DNA of 64,000 nucleotides from an uncultured Rickettsiella sp. Its GTDB lineage: Bacteria; Pseudomonadota; Gammaproteobacteria; Diplorickettsiales; Diplorickettsiaceae. Below the pieces are notes generated by a model, which was not told the origin of the DNA, did no database searches, and worked only from the letters and a program-made list of their open reading frames with translations. The stretch spans positions 62,001 to 126,000 of the forward strand of contig CAMSHF010000001.1 of assembly GCA_947058615.1 (NCBI GenBank), given 5' to 3'. The stretch's first letter is position 1; the number at the start of each line of letters is the position of its first letter. The translations under genes and the position numbers were made by a program. Positions 19,793-29,697 of the stretch are shown piece by piece.

Positions 19793-22700
19793 TTATTTTC
19801 TTTTTAAAACTAAATCTTGCCAAGATTCTATTGGCAATTCTTTGCCCAATAAGCTGATTAAAGATTGCAAAATTATTAGCGCGATCTGAGCATTAGTAAT
19901 TAAAGGGATATGGTAATCGATGGCTAATCGTCGAATTAAAAATCCATCTGTTTGCTGCTGTAAACCCGTCATAGAACTGGGTATATTGATAATAAGAGCT
20001 ATCTTACGCTGTGTAATTAAATCTCTAATATTCGGTTTTTTAATTTCACTTGTTTTGTTAACAAAATAAGAAGCTATGCCATGTTGAGATAAAAATTGAT
20101 GAGTTTTTTCTGTGCTATAAATAAGCCAACCTTGATCATCCAATTGTTTGACCCAAGGTAAAAGTTTGATTTTATAGTTATCTGCAATACTTAATAACAA
20201 TTTCTTTTCTAGGATATTTTGATCAGTTGCTAACCAAGCTTTATAAAAAGCCTCTACTAAATCTTCAGCAATACAAGCCACTTCACCTGTCGATGCCATT
20301 TCAACCTGTGCGACTGGATTAGCCCCCTTTAAACGGCTATATGAAAATTGTGCTGCTTTGACACCGACATAATCGAGCTCTAAAGTTTCATAATGTTTCG
20401 TTTGGCGCTTATTTAACATCACTTCAGTGGCTATTTGTATAAAGTTATGCCCTGTCACTTTAGAAACAAATGGGAAAGAACGAGATGCTCGCAAATTACA
20501 TTCGATAACCTGAATATCATTATTTTTAGCAATAAACTGGATATTAAATGGTCCGGTAATATGTAAAGCTTTTACAATTTTTCTCGCTATTCTTTTAGTA
20601 CGACGTATGGTTTCTAAATATAATTTCTGAGGTGGCAATACGACTGTTGCATCACCAGAGTGGATACCCGCATTTTCGATATGTTCTGAAATGGCTTCAA
20701 TAACAATATCACCCTGCTTAGCAACACCATCTATTTCTAATTCTTTTGCTTCTTGAACAAATTTAGATATAACGACGGGATGATCTTGCGAAACATGGGC
20801 CGCAGCATGTAAATGGTGTTCTAAGGAATCCGAATCGAAAACCACACTCATTGCTGAACCTGATAAAATATAAGAAGGCCTAATTAAAACTGGATAACCC
20901 ACTTTTTCTGAAAAAATTTTAGCTTTGTTTAAGCTAGTAATTCTTTCCCAAGCAGGTTGATCCACATTGAGTGTATTTAATAAAGCAGAAAATTTCTCTC
21001 GATTTTCGGCTTGATCAATAAAAATTGGATCGGTACCTAATAAACGATAGCCCTCTTTAGCTAAGGGTACTGCTAAATTATTGGCAATCTGCCCACCAAC
21101 TGAAACAATAATACCTTTTGCCGATTCAAAATCTAAAATATCTTGTACTCGTTCAAGAGTAAGTTGTTCGAAATACAAACGATCGGATTCATCATAATCA
21201 GTAGAGACTGTTTCTGGGTTTGAGTTAATAATAATGGCCATTTCATTTAAACGGCGTAAGGTCTGTGAGGTATTAACGGAGCACCAATCAAATTCTACTG
21301 ATGATCCTATTGAGTAGGGTCCCGAACCTAATACAATAATAGGTCGACGCCTAGCAGGAGCAATGTCATGTGCGAAGGCATGATAGCTTAGATAGAGATA
21401 ATTTGTTTGTGCAGCAAATTCTCCTGCCAATGTATCTATCTGCTTCACAAAAGGTATGATGCCATATTTTAAACGTAACGCTCGAATTTGTTTTACTGAC
21501 TTGTTTTTTGCTTTAGCAATAAAGCTGTCTGAAAAGCCCGCTTGCTTTAATTGGCGTAAAAAATTTTTACCTAACTTATAAAAATTTAATTGCCTCTCTA
21601 ATTCTGTTAATCGATGAATTTGCGCTAAAAACCAAAAATTAATCTGAGATAAACGCTCAGCTTGCAAAATTGAGCCCCCATCTTTAAAAAATTGATAGAG
21701 GGCAAATAAGCGTCTATCGGTTGCAAATTGAATTTCTTGGTGTGGATTATCAATTTTATCAGGATAATCCATGAGGCAAGTAGCTCCTTTATTTAACATA
21801 CCCACTGCTTTTTGTAATGCTTCTGGAAAAGAACGGCCTATTGCCATTACTTCGCCGACACTCTTCATTTCTGAGCCTATTGTTCTTTCAGCTGCTCTTA
21901 ATTTATGTGTATCCCAACGTGGAATTTTTACAACGATATAGTCTAATGCAGGTTCAAAATAAGCACTTGTCACTTTTGTGACACTATTTTTTATTTCACA
22001 TAAGCGATAGCCCAATGCTAACTTGGTAGCAATAAATGCTAAGGGATAACCGGTTGCTTTGGATGCTAATGCACTAGAACGCGATAAACGTGCATTCATT
22101 TCTATAACTCGGTAATCACCATTTTTTGGATTAATAGCAAATTGAATATTACATTCGCCGATAATATTAAAGTACTCAGCAATCTGCAAAGCCATATTGC
22201 GTAATAATTGGTGTTGCTCGTTATTTAAGGTCTGCGCAGGCGCTACAACGATACTTTCTCCGGTATGAATACCCATCGCATCCATATTTTCCATATTACA
22301 AATGGTTACCGCATTCCCTTCCCGATCTCGAACAATTTCATATTCAAATTCTTTCCATCCGAATAAGTATTCTTCGATTAAAATTTGCGGTACAGTAGCT
22401 AAACTTTCCTGGGCACGTTGTTCAAGTATTTCTCGATGAGTGATCTTTCCAGAACCTAGTCCGCCTAAAGAAAAACCTGAACGCAGCATAATAGGATAAC
22501 CAATCTTTTCTGCAGCATCTAAAGCTTCTGCCACTGTTTTAACTGCAAAACTAAGTGGTGTCTTAATTTTAATTTCTGTCAAAACCGCTTTAAAAAGATC
22601 CCGATCTTCCGTTTGACGGATCGATGCAACGGATGTACCTAATACATTTACTTTATATTTTTTTAATATTCCTTTTTCATCTAAATTCAGACCTAAATTA

Positions 22701-22990
22701 AGCGCCGTTTGACCGCCAAAACCTAACAAAATCCCACTAGGTTTCTCTTTTATAATAATTCTTTTAACGGTATCAAAATTTAAGGGTTGTAAATAAATTT
22801 TATCAGCTAAATTAACATCCGTTTGTACGGTAGCAATATTTGGATTAATTAATATCGAAGTAATTTTTTCTTCTTTTAGTGCTTTAATAGCTTGTGAGCC
22901 TGAATAATCAAACTCACCTGCTTGACCTATTCGTAAACCACCAGACCCTAAAATCAAAATTTTGCTCGCTTTAACTCGTTGTGTTTTCAT
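19793..22990 (-). CDS. carB: Carbamoyl-phosphate synthase large chain
   Basis: Makes carbamoyl phosphate from bicarbonate, ammonia from CarA and two ATP. The 1065 residues contain the two homologous synthetase halves: first (about 1-400) with ILILGSGGLRIGQAGEFDYSG and MLRSGFSLGGLGSG, second (about 550-930) with IVLGSGPYSIGSSVEFDWC and LIRPSYILSGSAMSVV, followed by an MGS-like allosteric domain that ends near SWQDLVLKRK. Length is close to E. coli CarB (1073). It starts six bases after carA. Confidence 0.97.
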   Translation of the reverse strand: MKTQRVKASKILILGSGGLRIGQAGEFDYSGSQAIKALKEEKITSILINPNIATVQTDVNLADKIYLQPLNFDTVKRIIIKEKPSGILLGFGGQTALNLGLNLDEKGILKKYKVNVLGTSVASIRQTEDRDLFKAVLTEIKIKTPLSFAVKTVAEALDAAEKIGYPIMLRSGFSLGGLGSGKITHREILEQRAQESLATVPQILIEEYLFGWKEFEYEIVRDREGNAVTICNMENMDAMGIHTGESIVVAPAQTLNNEQHQLLRNMALQIAEYFNIIGECNIQFAINPKNGDYRVIEMNARLSRSSALASKATGYPLAFIATKLALGYRLCEIKNSVTKVTSAYFEPALDYIVVKIPRWDTHKLRAAERTIGSEMKSVGEVMAIGRSFPEALQKAVGMLNKGATCLMDYPDKIDNPHQEIQFATDRRLFALYQFFKDGGSILQAERLSQINFWFLAQIHRLTELERQLNFYKLGKNFLRQLKQAGFSDSFIAKAKNKSVKQIRALRLKYGIIPFVKQIDTLAGEFAAQTNYLYLSYHAFAHDIAPARRRPIIVLGSGPYSIGSSVEFDWCSVNTSQTLRRLNEMAIIINSNPETVSTDYDESDRLYFEQLTLERVQDILDFESAKGIIVSVGGQIANNLAVPLAKEGYRLLGTDPIFIDQAENREKFSALLNTLNVDQPAWERITSLNKAKIFSEKVGYPVLIRPSYILSGSAMSVVFDSDSLEHHLHAAAHVSQDHPVVISKFVQEAKELEIDGVAKQGDIVIEAISEHIENAGIHSGDATVVLPPQKLYLETIRRTKRIARKIVKALHITGPFNIQFIAKNNDIQVIECNLRASRSFPFVSKVTGHNFIQIATEVMLNKRQTKHYETLELDYVGVKAAQFSYSRLKGANPVAQVEMASTGEVACIAEDLVEAFYKAWLATDQNILEKKLLLSIADNYKIKLLPWVKQLDDQGWLIYSTEKTHQFLSQHGIASYFVNKTSEIKKPNIRDLITQRKIALIINIPSSMTGLQQQTDGFLIRRLAIDYHIPLITNAQIALIILQSLISLLGKELPIESWQDLVLKRK

Positions 22991-22996
22991 AATTGT

Positions 22997-24049
22997 TTAT
23001 AGCATTCGATAAAAACGTTCAAATAACCATTGCGTATCCATAGGTCCAGGTGCTGCTTCAGGATGAAATTGCACTGAAAAAAAAGGGTCTTTCTTATGCT
23101 CAATTCCTGCAACGGTTCCATCATTGATATTTCGGAATAATACCCGCCAGTCATTGGGTAGTGTTCTTTCATCCACAGCATAACCATGATTTTGTGAAGT
23201 TAAAAAGCATCGTTGTGTAGGCAGATAAATGCAAGGCTGATTTTGAGAACGATGACCGAAAATTAATTTATAGGTTTTAGCACCGACCGCTAAAGCCATT
23301 AATTGGGTCCCTAAACAAATTCCAAAACAAGGTTTCTTCTTTGCTAAAGCCTTTTTTAAAATAATTACCGTTTTTTTACAAAGTTGGGGATCACCTGGAC
23401 CGTTGGAAATAAAAACTCCATCATAATCTTCTTCACTATAATCATAATCATAAGGAACTCGTTTAATCCTTAGTGGAAATTTTAGCAAACAACGTAAAAT
23501 ATTCTCTTTTAGGCCGCAATCTACAACAATTATTTTTTTTATACCCTCACCATAATTTAGCGGTTCATTAATTGTTACTTGCTTTACCCAATCGATAGTT
23601 TCAAAATTAATAAAGTCAGTAAGAGATTTATTTAACTGAGTAATAATCCCTGGCGTTACTCCGTTGACCCTTAAGCAATGCGTTAAAGCGCGGGTATCCA
23701 AACCGGTTATAAATGGTATATTTTCTTTTTCTAACCAGTTTATAAACGACTGTTGCGCAGTATGATTTGAATAAAATGCAGCAATCTCAGAAATAACAAC
23801 TCCTTTTACTTGAATTTTACTAGACTCCCAAGTATCCGGTGCAGAAACTCCGTAATTCCCGATCAAAGGATAAGTAAAACATAATATTTGGCCTGCATAA
23901 GAGGGATCGGTTAGAGACTCAACATAACCTAACATGCCGGTATTAAATATAACTTCTCCGGAAACTTCAAATGCTTGAGTTGACGAAATATATCCCGAAA
24001 AACTTTCACCTGTTTTTAATAATAATCTTGCAGAAACTAATTTTTTCAT
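22997..24049 (-). CDS. carA: Carbamoyl-phosphate synthase small chain
   Basis: Glutaminase subunit that feeds ammonia to CarB. From the ATG at 24049 the protein has 350 residues, beginning MKKLVSARLLLKTGESFSGY. The N-terminal CPSase domain has EVIFNTGMLGYVESLTDPSYAGQ; the class I amidotransferase domain has FISNGPGDP, GICLGTQLMAL (nucleophile Cys) and VQFHPEAAPGP (His-Glu). It is about 30 residues shorter than E. coli CarA, from small internal losses. The ATG overlaps the pyrD stop as ATGA; an upstream in-frame start would lie inside pyrD. Confidence 0.96.
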   Translation of the reverse strand: MKKLVSARLLLKTGESFSGYISSTQAFEVSGEVIFNTGMLGYVESLTDPSYAGQILCFTYPLIGNYGVSAPDTWESSKIQVKGVVISEIAAFYSNHTAQQSFINWLEKENIPFITGLDTRALTHCLRVNGVTPGIITQLNKSLTDFINFETIDWVKQVTINEPLNYGEGIKKIIVVDCGLKENILRCLLKFPLRIKRVPYDYDYSEEDYDGVFISNGPGDPQLCKKTVIILKKALAKKKPCFGICLGTQLMALAVGAKTYKLIFGHRSQNQPCIYLPTQRCFLTSQNHGYAVDERTLPNDWRVLFRNINDGTVAGIEHKKDPFFSVQFHPEAAPGPMDTQWLFERFYRML

Positions 24050-25125
24050 AATTCTGATTGTTGATGAAATTGTGCAGCAAGATAAGGATTCCACATCATA
24101 CCCGTGGCTGAAAGCGCTGCATCTGCACCGCTATTAAAAAACTCATTAAAATGTTCAGGCAAAGTAATTCCTCCCATACCTAAAATAGCTAAATTTAATT
24201 TTTCATCTTGATTAACTTGAGCCAATTTTTTAATACTTTGCAATGCTAATCGACGGATTGGGTAGCCTGAAACTCCACTATATATTCTTTTTCCAAATGC
24301 AGGGCCCTGCATTTGGTTCAACACACGCATACTGATTGAATTAATAGCACTAACCCCTCTTGCGCCTGCACGCGCAATGGAAATTAATAATTTAAGCGGC
24401 GACTCTTGCTCACGAAGTAAGCCCAATTTCAATAATACAGGAATATCACCCATAGATTTCACTACACGCGCTGTTATATTCGATACATAATCAACATTCC
24501 AATAAAGAGGCTCCCCGGGCTTTATTAAATTAGGACAGGAAAAATTTAGTTCAATAATATCCGCTCCTGCTTCTTTAGCCATTAAAGCCGCTGTAACAAA
24601 ATCTTTTGACATTGCTGACAGCGAATCACCTGTTCCGTAGACAGATACAATCAATACTTGACCTTCTGCTAAAACATTTTTTGCAAAAGCGATATCTGGC
24701 ATAACTATTAAAGGCTCAAAACTAGCATTGCCAAAAGAATTACTAATTGCAATCTTGCTACTTACTTCTTCAATTAGTTTTTTTGTGTAAATAGCAGCCC
24801 ATAAATCAGAGTAATCGAGTAGCTTTTCAGCCTCGACATGAACAATATTGGGTAAAGGGTGTGAAGGATGGGCTTGAGAACGTATAGTCTTGTAGGTCAG
24901 TAAATCAAAACCCAGTTGTGATAATAATGCGATGCCTTTACCGGTAGTCACTGCGCAGGGCGCTACACCGATTTTTGAGGCTAATGTATAACCTAATAAT
25001 GAATGCCAATGCGCTTTATCAGGCCAAACCCTAATCGGTGGCTTTATGGATGGAAAAGAAGGATTGTTGAAGTTTTCTTCAAAAGTTTTATTAATGTCAT
25101 AGAGAGGCGATGAAACGCTCAGCAT
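24046..25125 (-). CDS. pyrD: Dihydroorotate dehydrogenase with class-1-like catalytic Cys
   Basis: Oxidises dihydroorotate to orotate with bound FMN. The 359 residues include KIGVAPCAVTTGKGIALLSQLGFDLLTYKTIRS, then ELNFSCPN at 192-199 and a GMGGI phosphate-binding turn. The base in ELNFSCPN is Cys197, as in class 1 soluble enzymes; class 2 quinone-linked enzymes, usual in gammaproteobacteria, have Ser. There is no N-terminal membrane helix, and no pyrK (needed by class 1B) follows. The natural electron acceptor is thus uncertain. First gene of the pyr operon, behind a good promoter. Confidence 0.92.
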   Translation of the reverse strand: MLSVSSPLYDINKTFEENFNNPSFPSIKPPIRVWPDKAHWHSLLGYTLASKIGVAPCAVTTGKGIALLSQLGFDLLTYKTIRSQAHPSHPLPNIVHVEAEKLLDYSDLWAAIYTKKLIEEVSSKIAISNSFGNASFEPLIVMPDIAFAKNVLAEGQVLIVSVYGTGDSLSAMSKDFVTAALMAKEAGADIIELNFSCPNLIKPGEPLYWNVDYVSNITARVVKSMGDIPVLLKLGLLREQESPLKLLISIARAGARGVSAINSISMRVLNQMQGPAFGKRIYSGVSGYPIRRLALQSIKKLAQVNQDEKLNLAILGMGGITLPEHFNEFFNSGADAALSATGMMWNPYLAAQFHQQSEL

Positions 25126-25154
25126 GCAATATAGGGCTAAAATTAATTTCGACT

Positions 25155-25183
25155 ATTTAAACCGATTTTCTAAAAATTACCAA
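25155..25183 (-). promoter_or_regulatory. Promoter of the pyrD-carAB-pyrBIC operon
   Basis: On the minus strand TTGGTA (25183-25178) and TTAAAT (25160-25155) are separated by exactly 17 bases, 29 bases before the pyrD ATG. The predicted leader is only about 23 nt, too short for the attenuator that controls pyrBI in enteric bacteria. Confidence 0.5.
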
Positions 25184-25469
25184 GTTTTTTATTGTTTTAA
25201 CTAATATTTTGCTTTACGCTCACTTTTTTATCGAATTTAAAAAACCATTCTTATTTGCGTCTTGTCTCAATATCAATTGAATATTTTTTTACTACCCGCA
25301 TCATCACAATCTTAGAATCTGAAAAGAGAAACTCCTTGCTGACTATGGGCAGCAATATTCAAAAAAGTAAAACTCGTATTAATTCATAAAAAGCTATAAT
25401 TGGCAGCGCTTTGGCTCGCAGTAAGGATAAATAATATTGTAAAAACATGTGTGATAAAGCGCTTAAATT

Positions 25470-25554
25470 TGGTGCCGAGAAGAGGACTCGAACCTCCAAG
25501 GGTTACCCCACAAGTACCTGAAACTTGCGTGTCTACCAATTTCACCATCTCGGC
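25470..25554 (-). tRNA. tRNA-Leu (CAG)
   Basis: Minus-strand 85-nt tRNA with acceptor GCCGAGA/TCTCGGC, encoded ACCA end, T-arm GGTTCGAGTCC and a variable arm (GGGGTAACCCT) that marks a class II tRNA. The anticodon stem CAAGT/ACTTG closes the loop TTCAGGT, giving anticodon CAG, which reads CUG. It lies between pyrD and the rhodanese gene, same strand. Confidence 0.96.
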
Positions 25555-25578
25555 AAACTTTTTCATGAGGCAGATAAC

Positions 25579-25968
25579 TTATTGGCTCTTCTTATTTAGT
25601 GGATAACCAGCTTCTAACCAAGCTCGTATACCACCTTGCAGAGATAGGACATGGTGATAGCCCATTTTTTGTAAATTATCTGCCACTAAGCAGGATCGAG
25701 AACCACCACCACAATAAACAACAATCTCTGCCTCAGAATCTGGAATGTATTTCTCAATATCACGCTCAACGATACCTTTACTAAGAAAAATAGCGTGAAT
25801 TATAGACCCTTGCTGAAACTCATCAGGTTCGCGTACATCAATTAAATAAAAAGGACATCGATTTTTCATTTTTTTATTTAAATCGATAACTGTAATCTCT
25901 CTTATACGAGGCTTTATTTTATTAACTAAATTTTTAAAACTTGATGTACGCTGTTTTTGATTAATCAC
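25579..25968 (-). CDS. Single-domain rhodanese-like protein
   Basis: A 129-residue protein with one rhodanese domain: [30 protein letters not shown] and the active loop [21 protein letters not shown], in which Cys of YCGGGSR would carry the persulphide, then the closing [15 protein letters not shown]. Likely a sulphur-transfer or persulphide-handling protein; the physiological acceptor is not known. The first 30-40 residues are an extension before the domain. Its ATG overlaps the pnp stop by four bases, so it is cotranslated with pnp. Confidence 0.9.
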   Translation of the reverse strand: MINQKQRTSSFKNLVNKIKPRIREITVIDLNKKMKNRCPFYLIDVREPDEFQQGSIIHAIFLSKGIVERDIEKYIPDSEAEIVVYCGGGSRSCLVADNLQKMGYHHVLSLQGGIRAWLEAGYPLNKKSQ

Positions 25969-28091
25969 GAATGTATTTCATTCTCCGTTTCTTTTTCGAC
26001 ATCTTTCATTGTTAAACGAATTCGCCCCTGCCTGTCTATTTCGAGTACTTTGACTTTGACAATTTGACCTTCGCTTAATACATCACTCACTTGCTCTACA
26101 CGTTCCTTAGAAATTTGTGAAATATGTACTAAACCATCACGACCAGGTAATACATTAACAAATGCACCAAATTCGGTCAATTTAACAATTTCACCTTCAT
26201 AGGTACAGCCTACTTCTACTTCTGCCGTTACTTTCTTAATACGTTCTATTGCATTTTGGCAAGCTTGTAAATCAGATGTCGAGATTCGAACAACTCCATC
26301 ATCACTAATATCAATTAGAGTGCCTGTTTCTTCAGTAATAGCACGAATTGTCGCCCCACCTTTTCCGATTAAATCACGTATTTTTTCAGGATTTATTTTC
26401 AACGTAGTTATACGCGGTGCATAAGGAGAAACTTCGATGCGTGGTGCAGATAAAGTTTCTTGCATAATATTTAAAATATGAAGACGGCCTTCTTTTGCCT
26501 GGTTTAAAGCCAATTCCAAAATTTCTTCCGTAATACCATCTATTTTAATATCCATCTGCAGTGCCGTAACCCCATCAACGGTACCTGCCACTTTAAAATC
26601 CATATCTCCCAAATGGTCTTCGTCGCCTAAAATATCCGTTAATACCGCAAATTTCTCGCCTTCTTTTATTAGGCCCATTGCAATACCCGCTACATGTTTT
26701 TTTAAAGGTACGCCTGCATCCATTAAAGCGATACTCGCGCCGCAGACTGTTGCCATAGAGCTAGAACCATTTGACTCGGTAATTTCAGAAACAATACGCA
26801 ATACATAAGGAAAATCAGATTCACTCGGTAATACTGCACGCAAAGCACGCTTCGCCAAATTTCCATGTCCAATTTCACGTCTTTTTGGGCTGCCCATCTG
26901 TCCAGTTTCACCCACACTGTAAGGAGGAAAATTATAGTGAAGCATAAATGTTTCTCGGCTTTCTCCATCTAAAGCTTCTACGGTTTGTGCATCCCTATCT
27001 GTACCTAAAGTAACTACGACTAATGCTTGAGTTTCACCCCGGGTAAATAAAGCAGACCCATGAGTACGTGGCAAAAAATTAGGCTGAATAGCAATCGGTC
27101 GAACTGTTACTTTATCACGTCCATCCATACGGGTTTCGCCTGATAGAATAAGGCTACGCACTATTTTCTCTTCTAAACTTTCTAGAAATAACTGAATTGC
27201 TTTAGCAGAAATTCCTTTTTCTTCATCTAACCATTTCTCGATAGTACTATTTCTCAAATTATCGAGTTTAGCTTTACGAGTTAACTTTTCCGGAATTGTA
27301 TAGGCCTCAATATATAAAGGTTGGATAGCTTGTGTTATTTCTCGTTCTACTTCAACATCTAACTGGAATGCTGTAGTTGTCTGAATATATTCCCAAGCGG
27401 GATTATTTGACTCTTCAGCAAGCTCTTTAATAGCTTGAATAACCCCTTGCATTTGTTGATGTCCAAACAAAATAGCCTTCAACATAATTTCTTCGGTAAG
27501 CTCCGCCGCTTGAGATTCCACCATTAAGACGGCTTTCTCCGTACCTGCAACAACTAAATCTAAATTCGATGTTTCAAGTTGCTTGAAGCTTGGGTTTAGA
27601 ATGTATTGTCCTTCCGAATAACCCACCCTTACTGCTGCTATTGGGCCCCTAAAAGGTAGACCTGATAGAGTTAAAGCCGCGGAAGCACCAATTAAAGCAG
27701 GGATATCTGCATTAATATCTGGATTTGACGACAAAACTGTCGCAACAATTTGCACTTCATTACAGAAATCTCTAGGAAATAGTGGTCGCACCGGTCTATC
27801 AATTAAACGTGAAGTCAAAATTTCTTTTTCAGAAGGTCGGCCTTCTCGCTTAAAATAACCCCCTGGAATCCGTCCAGCAGCATAGGCGCGCTCTTGATAT
27901 TGAACAGTTAATGGAAAAAAATCTCTTTCTTCACCTACTTGCTGCTTATTGCCTACAACAGTCACTAGAACAGTCGTTCCCTCCAAATTCACAACAACTG
28001 ACGCTGTGGCTTGGCGTGCGATTGCCCCCGTTTCTAGGGTTATCGTCTGTGAACCAAACTGTATGACTTTCTTAATAGAATTAATTAACAC
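25965..28091 (-). CDS. pnp: Polyribonucleotide nucleotidyltransferase (PNPase)
   Basis: Phosphorolytic 3'-5' exoribonuclease of mRNA decay. The 708 residues contain two RNase PH cores (about 10-225 and 310-545), the helical linker, a KH domain (about 550-615, [15 protein letters not shown]) and an S1 domain (about 620-690, [31 protein letters not shown]). The second core has [13 protein letters not shown] and [16 protein letters not shown]. The start is GTG with GAGGG nine bases upstream. The rpsO-pnp hairpin lies immediately before it. Confidence 0.97.
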   Translation of the reverse strand: MLINSIKKVIQFGSQTITLETGAIARQATASVVVNLEGTTVLVTVVGNKQQVGEERDFFPLTVQYQERAYAAGRIPGGYFKREGRPSEKEILTSRLIDRPVRPLFPRDFCNEVQIVATVLSSNPDINADIPALIGASAALTLSGLPFRGPIAAVRVGYSEGQYILNPSFKQLETSNLDLVVAGTEKAVLMVESQAAELTEEIMLKAILFGHQQMQGVIQAIKELAEESNNPAWEYIQTTTAFQLDVEVEREITQAIQPLYIEAYTIPEKLTRKAKLDNLRNSTIEKWLDEEKGISAKAIQLFLESLEEKIVRSLILSGETRMDGRDKVTVRPIAIQPNFLPRTHGSALFTRGETQALVVVTLGTDRDAQTVEALDGESRETFMLHYNFPPYSVGETGQMGSPKRREIGHGNLAKRALRAVLPSESDFPYVLRIVSEITESNGSSSMATVCGASIALMDAGVPLKKHVAGIAMGLIKEGEKFAVLTDILGDEDHLGDMDFKVAGTVDGVTALQMDIKIDGITEEILELALNQAKEGRLHILNIMQETLSAPRIEVSPYAPRITTLKINPEKIRDLIGKGGATIRAITEETGTLIDISDDGVVRISTSDLQACQNAIERIKKVTAEVEVGCTYEGEIVKLTEFGAFVNVLPGRDGLVHISQISKERVEQVSDVLSEGQIVKVKVLEIDRQGRIRLTMKDVEKETENEIHS

Positions 28092-28104
28092 GTTTACATT
28101 CCCT

Positions 28105-28138
28105 CAAAAAAACAAATGGGCGAAAGCTACCGCCCATT
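28105..28138 (-). terminator. rpsO-pnp intergenic hairpin and T run
   Basis: AATGGGCG (minus strand from 28138) pairs perfectly with CGCCCATT across an eight-base loop and is followed by TTGTTTTTTT. In E. coli this interval holds the rpsO terminator and an RNase III stem through which PNPase controls its own mRNA. The structure here could do either; it is a good rho-independent terminator by shape. Confidence 0.7.
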
Positions 28139-28196
28139 GGTATAAATAAAATGCCTTCAACAATTGGTTGAATATATGAACCTGGGCTAGCGTTAC

Positions 28197-28454
28197 TTAG
28201 CCACGCAAGCCAAGTTGCTTAGTCAGCATTGAATAGCGCTGTAAATTACAGGCTTTCAAGTATTTTAATAATCTACGACGTAAGGCAACCTTCTTTAATA
28301 AACCTTGCCTTGAATGGTTATCTTTCTTATGTAATCGAAAATGGCTATTTAGCTGTTCGATATCCCCAGATAATAAAGCAATCTGCGCCTCTGGAGACCC
28401 TGTATCGCCTGGAAAGCGCTGATATTTAGCCAATATTTCTTTTTTAGCCAACAT
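28197..28454 (-). CDS. rpsO: Ribosomal protein S15
   Basis: Small-subunit protein binding the central domain of 16S rRNA. It has 85 residues with the complete family signature, from KYQRFPGDTGSPEAQIALLSGDIEQL through HKKDNHSRQGLLKKVALRRRLLKYL. AGAAGG stands four bases before the ATG, and a strong promoter lies just upstream. It precedes pnp as in E. coli, but truB is not upstream. Confidence 0.98.
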   Translation of the reverse strand: MLAKKEILAKYQRFPGDTGSPEAQIALLSGDIEQLNSHFRLHKKDNHSRQGLLKKVALRRRLLKYLKACNLQRYSMLTKQLGLRG

Positions 28455-28485
28455 AAAACCTTCTACCTCTTATAAGTGAACCGCC

Positions 28486-28514
28486 ATTTTATGCATAATC
28501 TCTTCAGCTGACAA
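28486..28514 (-). promoter_or_regulatory. rpsO promoter
   Basis: On the minus strand TTGTCA (28514-28509) and TAAAAT (28491-28486) are separated by exactly 17 bases. The predicted start of transcription is about 25 bases before the rpsO ATG. This is one of the best sigma-70-like matches in the window. Confidence 0.6.
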
Positions 28515-28953
28515 GAAATATCTTCGCAAATTATCCTCCAGTAGTTAAACTTTTGATAGATCTTTTTCGTATCAAACAGACGCTTAAATAGTGTAAGTAA
28601 AATGCTGACATTCTTTATCTTTCTACTTGTTTTTAGAGGCCACTTTAAACAGTTAAAATATGAATTATACACCTTTACTTTTGAAAGAATTATGTGAAAC
28701 GAAAATTTTAGATGAAACACAAGACGCTTAGTCTGAGCGCAAGAAATTGAGTTATAAGCAATGCATGTTCATATATTGGGTGATTTCTGTACTGAAAACT
28801 AATTTTTATCCTAAGTCCAGTTTAGTATCAATGCAGTGTCATGCTAGAATACTTACCCGCCGTAAACAGGCTCATGCAAACTTGTACCACGGCTGGAAAT
28901 TATTATCGGCATGGACACCAGGTAAAATTTACCACTAATTTAAGTGAAAAAAT
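28515..28953. other. Spacer between divergent rpsO and an S24-like regulator
   Basis: About 440 bases with only short, lysine- or isoleucine-rich frames that look accidental. A TGCTAGAAT at 28842-28850 is a plausible extended -10 for the regulator at 28954, implying a leader of roughly 95 nt. No RNA gene was recognised. Confidence 0.35.
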
Positions 28954-29634
28954 ATGAAAACTACGAGTAGTATGAGTAAAATTCTTAAGGGATTAATGAC
29001 TGAGCTAGGAATCAATGAGTCGGAACTTGCACGACGCACCGGTGTAGGCCAACCTGTAGTGCACCGAATTTGTTCAGGGGAAACTGATAATCCCAAAGTC
29101 GCTACTTTAAGCCCTATTGCTAACTTTTTCGCTATTTCAATTAGTCAACTCATTGGTGATGAACCCTTATCAGCCGATCGCATACCCGGTACTTTTAATC
29201 CTGACGCTCAAGGCTGGCGAAAAATTCCATTACTCACCTGGACGCAAGTACTAGATTGGCCCAATCTTTCTGAGAAACTAACCCCTCTACCAACGATTTC
29301 TACTGATATTGATATGAGCCAGCATGCTTATGCGGTTTCTGCAAGAGATACGACGATGGAACCTCGCTTCCCAGAAGGAACAATTCTCCTTATTGATCCT
29401 AATCTAAGGCCTAATAATCTTGACTTTGCTATTATTCACATTGAAGGCCATGGCCTACCCAGTTTTAAACAAGTTTTAATTGATGGTGGACATACTATTC
29501 TTAAGCCTCTCAATACTGATTTCAAAACCTTACTATTAGATAAGCCTCATCGATTTTTAGGTGTCATGGTCCAATCCAGAATGGATTTTAAAAGAAAAAA
29601 TAATTTTTTTGATATTGACTCTAAGATGCTTTAA
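28954..29634 (+). CDS. XRE-family HTH regulator with S24-like C-terminal domain
   Basis: A 226-residue LexA/CI-like repressor. The N-terminal XRE helix-turn-helix (residues about 8-65) reads LMTELGINESELARRTGVGQPVVHRICSG. The S24 domain (about 120-215) has MEPRFPEGTILLIDPN and Lys172 in SFKQVLI, but the nucleophile motif is D-T-T-M (132-135), with Thr134 where Ser belongs. Thr could in principle still act, so cleavage is doubtful rather than excluded. It stands alone, divergent from rpsO; targets are unknown. Such phage-repressor-like regulators are common in Legionellales, and no prophage genes surround it. Confidence 0.85.
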   Translation: MKTTSSMSKILKGLMTELGINESELARRTGVGQPVVHRICSGETDNPKVATLSPIANFFAISISQLIGDEPLSADRIPGTFNPDAQGWRKIPLLTWTQVLDWPNLSEKLTPLPTISTDIDMSQHAYAVSARDTTMEPRFPEGTILLIDPNLRPNNLDFAIIHIEGHGLPSFKQVLIDGGHTILKPLNTDFKTLLLDKPHRFLGVMVQSRMDFKRKNNFFDIDSKML

Positions 29635-29697
29635 TGGAGCACTTTGAAATCTGTTATTTTACGCTAAAATATATTGTCTATCTAAAGAAATACTTAC

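Noticed and set aside
28463-28720. 85-residue minus-strand frame just upstream of rpsO
   Set aside because: It is rich in Lys, Ile and Phe as expected from random AT-rich DNA, and the strong rpsO promoter lies inside it.
28747-28938. 63-residue plus-strand frame before the S24-like regulator
   Set aside because: No family features or ribosome site; a plausible extended -10 for the regulator lies within it.
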